This document shows positions 5,288-6,902 of a stretch of DNA of 6,902 bases, in pieces. The DNA comes from Chloroflexota bacterium (lineage in GTDB: Bacteria > Chloroflexota > UBA6077 > JACCZL01): the NCBI GenBank assembly GCA_020845495.1, contig JADLFM010000070.1, forward strand, positions 1 to 6,902, written 5' to 3'. Every line of letters begins with the position of its first letter. Position 1 is the first letter of the stretch. The notes under the pieces were generated by a model that was not told the origin of the DNA, ran no database searches, and saw only the letters and a list, made by a program, of their open reading frames with translations. Made by a program: the position numbers and the translations under genes.

Positions 5288-5304
5288 ATACCCTACAGGG
5301 GTAT
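5288..5304 (+). promoter_or_regulatory. second operator ATACCC-N5-GGGTAT upstream of the persulfide dioxygenase gene
   Basis: A perfect 6-bp inverted repeat with a 5-bp spacer, the same TACCC-N5-GGGTA core as the copy 86 bp away. It ends 48 nt before the dioxygenase start. Weak -10-like sequences lie at its edge (TATGGT 5302-5307, TATAGA 5308-5313). Its position fits repression of the plus-strand operon by the divergent CsoR-family protein. Confidence 0.65.
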
Positions 5305-5352
5305 GGTTATAGACAGCCAGACCGAGTGCCCTCAGAGGCGAGGAGAGCCAGC

Positions 5353-6720
5353 ATGGAGATCACCAGCATTCGCACGCCGGGTCTGGGCGATGCGACCTAT
5401 CTATTCAGCCATCACGGGCTTGGATTGATCGTCGACCCGCAGCGCGACATCAACCGCTTCCTCGCGGCTGCGCAAGAGAGGCAGGTCAGGATCCGCTACG
5501 TGCTCGAGACGCACGTGCACAACGACTACGTCTCGGGCGGCCGTGAGCTGGCGCACGAAACTGGTGCCAGCCTCATTCTGCCGGCCGGAGCCGGCGTGGC
5601 CTTCGATCACGTTCCGGCCTTTCATCAGGAAGAGATCGATGGCGACGCCGGCCTGACGATCCGTCCGATCCATACGCCTGGGCATACGCCCGAGCACGTC
5701 AGCTACCTGGTCTTGATCGACGGGCTACCGGTAGCGCTGTTCTCCGGTGGCAGCCTGCTCGTCGGATCGGCCGGACGACCCGACCTGCTCGGACAGGCGC
5801 GGGCGCGACAGCTTGCGATCCTGCAGCATGGCTCGGTCAACCGATTGGCGCGGCTGCCGGATCAGGTCGGCTTGTTCCCGACGCACGGCGAGGGCTCATT
5901 CTGCGCCGCAAGCGGGGCGGGCCGCTCGACCTCGACCATCGGCGACGAGAAGCGGGACAACCCGGTCCTGGCGTATCCCGACGCCGAGGCGTTCGTCAAG
6001 GGACAGTTGGCCGGCCTCGGTCCCTACCCGAAGTACTACCCAAACATGGCCCCGATCAACACGCTCGGGCCGACTCCCCTTCCTGCCCGCACGGCACCCG
6101 AACTAACCCCGGCCACCGTCGCTGACCGTGCCCCGGATATCTGGGTGATCGATGCACGCCCACGCTCGGCGTTCGCGGCTGGCCACATCTCGGGCTCCAT
6201 CGGCATCGAGCTCGCTGACGACTTTGGCACCTGGGTGGGCTGGGTCACGCCGTTCAACGCGCCCCTCATGCTGGTGCTCGATCCCGGCCAGGACCTGGAA
6301 GAAGCGGTCGTTCAGCTCGGCCGGATCGGGTACGACCGGGTCGTTGGCGTGCTGCGCGGTCTTGATGCCTGGCGCTCCGAGGGATGGCCGATCGACGCCT
6401 TTGAATGCGTCGATGTCGACCGTTTCGCAGCCGCGATTCGGAGCGGTGAGGCTCGACAGGTGCTCGACGTGCGGACACTGGCCGAGTGGGCGGCGGGCCA
6501 CATCGAGGGTGCCGTCCATCGCTACGCGCCGGAGCTCGCGGACAGCGTGCCGCCGACACTGACCGCAGCAGAGAACGTCTGGGTGGCCTGCGCCAGCGGG
6601 TATCGGTCGAGCATCGCGGCCGGGCTGCTTGAGCGGGCGGGCTTTGCACCCGTCGTATTGAGCAGCCAGGGCGTGCCCGAGGTGCTGAAGCAGCTCACCG
6701 CTGCCGGAGCACACGCCTGA
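5353..6720 (+). CDS. persulfide dioxygenase-like metallo-beta-lactamase fused to two rhodanese domains
   Basis: A 455-residue cytoplasmic sulfur-detoxification enzyme of the ETHE1/CstB type. Such proteins oxidise glutathione or low-molecular-weight persulfide to sulfite and can pass sulfur through rhodanese domains. The lactamase domain (about 1-245) has THVHNDYVSGG (H54, H56, D58), HTPGHTPEH (H111) and PTHGEGSFCA (H178). Compared with ETHE1, the His after HxHxD is Tyr59, and the Asp of the FTGDTL motif, an iron ligand, is Gly133 (FSGGSLL). Rhodanese 1 (about 262-360) keeps DARPRSAFAAGHI but has D310 where the active Cys would be, so it looks inactive. Rhodanese 2 (about 362-455) has DVRTLAEWAAGHIEGA and the loop CASGYRS with catalytic Cys413. 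ATG 5353 has AGGAG 7 nt upstream; an in-frame ATG at 5251 would place the operator inside the gene and is rejected. It is probably controlled by the divergent CstR-like repressor. Confidence 0.9.
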   Translation: MEITSIRTPGLGDATYLFSHHGLGLIVDPQRDINRFLAAAQERQVRIRYVLETHVHNDYVSGGRELAHETGASLILPAGAGVAFDHVPAFHQEEIDGDAGLTIRPIHTPGHTPEHVSYLVLIDGLPVALFSGGSLLVGSAGRPDLLGQARARQLAILQHGSVNRLARLPDQVGLFPTHGEGSFCAASGAGRSTSTIGDEKRDNPVLAYPDAEAFVKGQLAGLGPYPKYYPNMAPINTLGPTPLPARTAPELTPATVADRAPDIWVIDARPRSAFAAGHISGSIGIELADDFGTWVGWVTPFNAPLMLVLDPGQDLEEAVVQLGRIGYDRVVGVLRGLDAWRSEGWPIDAFECVDVDRFAAAIRSGEARQVLDVRTLAEWAAGHIEGAVHRYAPELADSVPPTLTAAENVWVACASGYRSSIAAGLLERAGFAPVVLSSQGVPEVLKQLTAAGAHA

Positions 6721-6768
6721 GCTGGGTCCAACACCGCGCGTCTCCGTCAGGAAATGAGAGTGGAGTAG

Positions 6769-6902
6769 ATGACCGCAGCGACGAACATGACAACCTCCCG
6801 AGCCATCGACGCGGGTACCCTCCGAGCGTGGCTCTCGGGTGACGCACCTGTCCACGTCGTGGACGTTCGCACTCCGGCCGAGTTCGAGTCGGCGCACATC
6901 CC
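6769..6902 (+). CDS. rhodanese-domain sulfurtransferase, N-terminal part (cut by window end)
   Basis: The first 44 codons of a gene that runs off the window. After a short lead the sequence AIDAGTLRAWLSGDAPVHVVDVRTPAEFESAHIP is a standard rhodanese N-terminus, with the conserved DVRTPAEFESAHIP motif. The catalytic Cys lies beyond the window and cannot be seen. GGAG lies 3 nt before the ATG, a short spacing; a second ATG at 6787 has no better SD. The gene begins 48 nt after the dioxygenase fusion stop and is probably in the same operon, where a stand-alone sulfurtransferase would exchange persulfide sulfur with it. Whether membrane segments follow, as in some rhodanese proteins of this kind, is unknown. 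Confidence 0.85.
   Translation, partial: MTAATNMTTSRAIDAGTLRAWLSGDAPVHVVDVRTPAEFESAHI

Noticed and set aside
5299..5304. Copper CsoR regulon as the default reading of the GGGTAT dyads
   Set aside because: The repressor lacks the copper His and the divergent genes act on persulfide, so a CstR-like reading fits better.
5251..5352. N-terminal extension of the dioxygenase from ATG 5251
   Set aside because: It would encode residues unlike the family and include the operator dyad; ATG 5353 has a proper SD and the expected protein start.
6103..6897. Long open frame on the minus strand opposite the dioxygenase-rhodanese fusion
   Set aside because: It lies antisense to a gene with clear family motifs; the translation is Arg/Gly/Cys-rich with no recognisable domain, as expected for a shadow frame in GC-rich DNA.

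Overview
The window is GC-rich DNA with GTG starts in several genes, strong GGAG-type Shine-Dalgarno (SD) sites and tight, often overlapping gene packing. It carries no rRNA, tRNA or mobile element that would fix the taxonomy. Gene content and style fit a high-GC actinobacterium or a Chloroflexota/Thermomicrobia-like bacterium; this is an inference of low certainty. The whole window reads as a metal and sulfur stress cluster of three transcription blocks.

Block 1 (about 29-1572, minus strand) is a likely operon. An ArsR/SmtB repressor with a CmtR-like cysteine arrangement is followed by a cation diffusion facilitator (CDF) that has an N-terminal heavy-metal-associated-like domain and extra cysteines. 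A short putative membrane-anchored protein of unknown function follows, its start coupled to the CDF stop. It looks like a soft-metal (Cd/Pb/Zn-type) sensing and efflux unit.

Block 2 (about 1746-4803, plus strand) is transcribed divergently from block 1. It holds an OmpR-type response regulator and a histidine kinase overlapping by one base, then a 117-bp gap with possible regulator sites, then a small membrane protein with a SHOCT tail and a secreted protein with five MMGPG-type repeats and two PepSY-like regions. The extracytoplasmic loop of the kinase is itself methionine-rich and carries the same MMG/GPGMMG motifs as the secreted protein. The simplest reading is a Cu(I)/Ag(I)-sensing envelope circuit in which sensor and effector bind metal through similar methionine clusters. 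A strong hairpin ends this block and separates it from the convergent block 3 repressor.

Block 3 (about 4878-6902) is a divergent pair. A CsoR/FrmR-family repressor on the minus strand keeps the two family cysteines but has Tyr where copper CsoR has His. On the plus strand are a persulfide-dioxygenase-like metallo-beta-lactamase fused to two rhodanese domains, and the start of a second rhodanese gene cut by the window edge. The 208-bp region between them holds two copies of the same dyad (TACCC-N5-GGGTA), one near each gene, as expected for repressor operators. This resembles the staphylococcal CstR/CstB persulfide-detoxification arrangement. The dioxygenase domain has non-standard residues at positions that normally bind iron.

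No gene-free stretch exceeds 300 bases.
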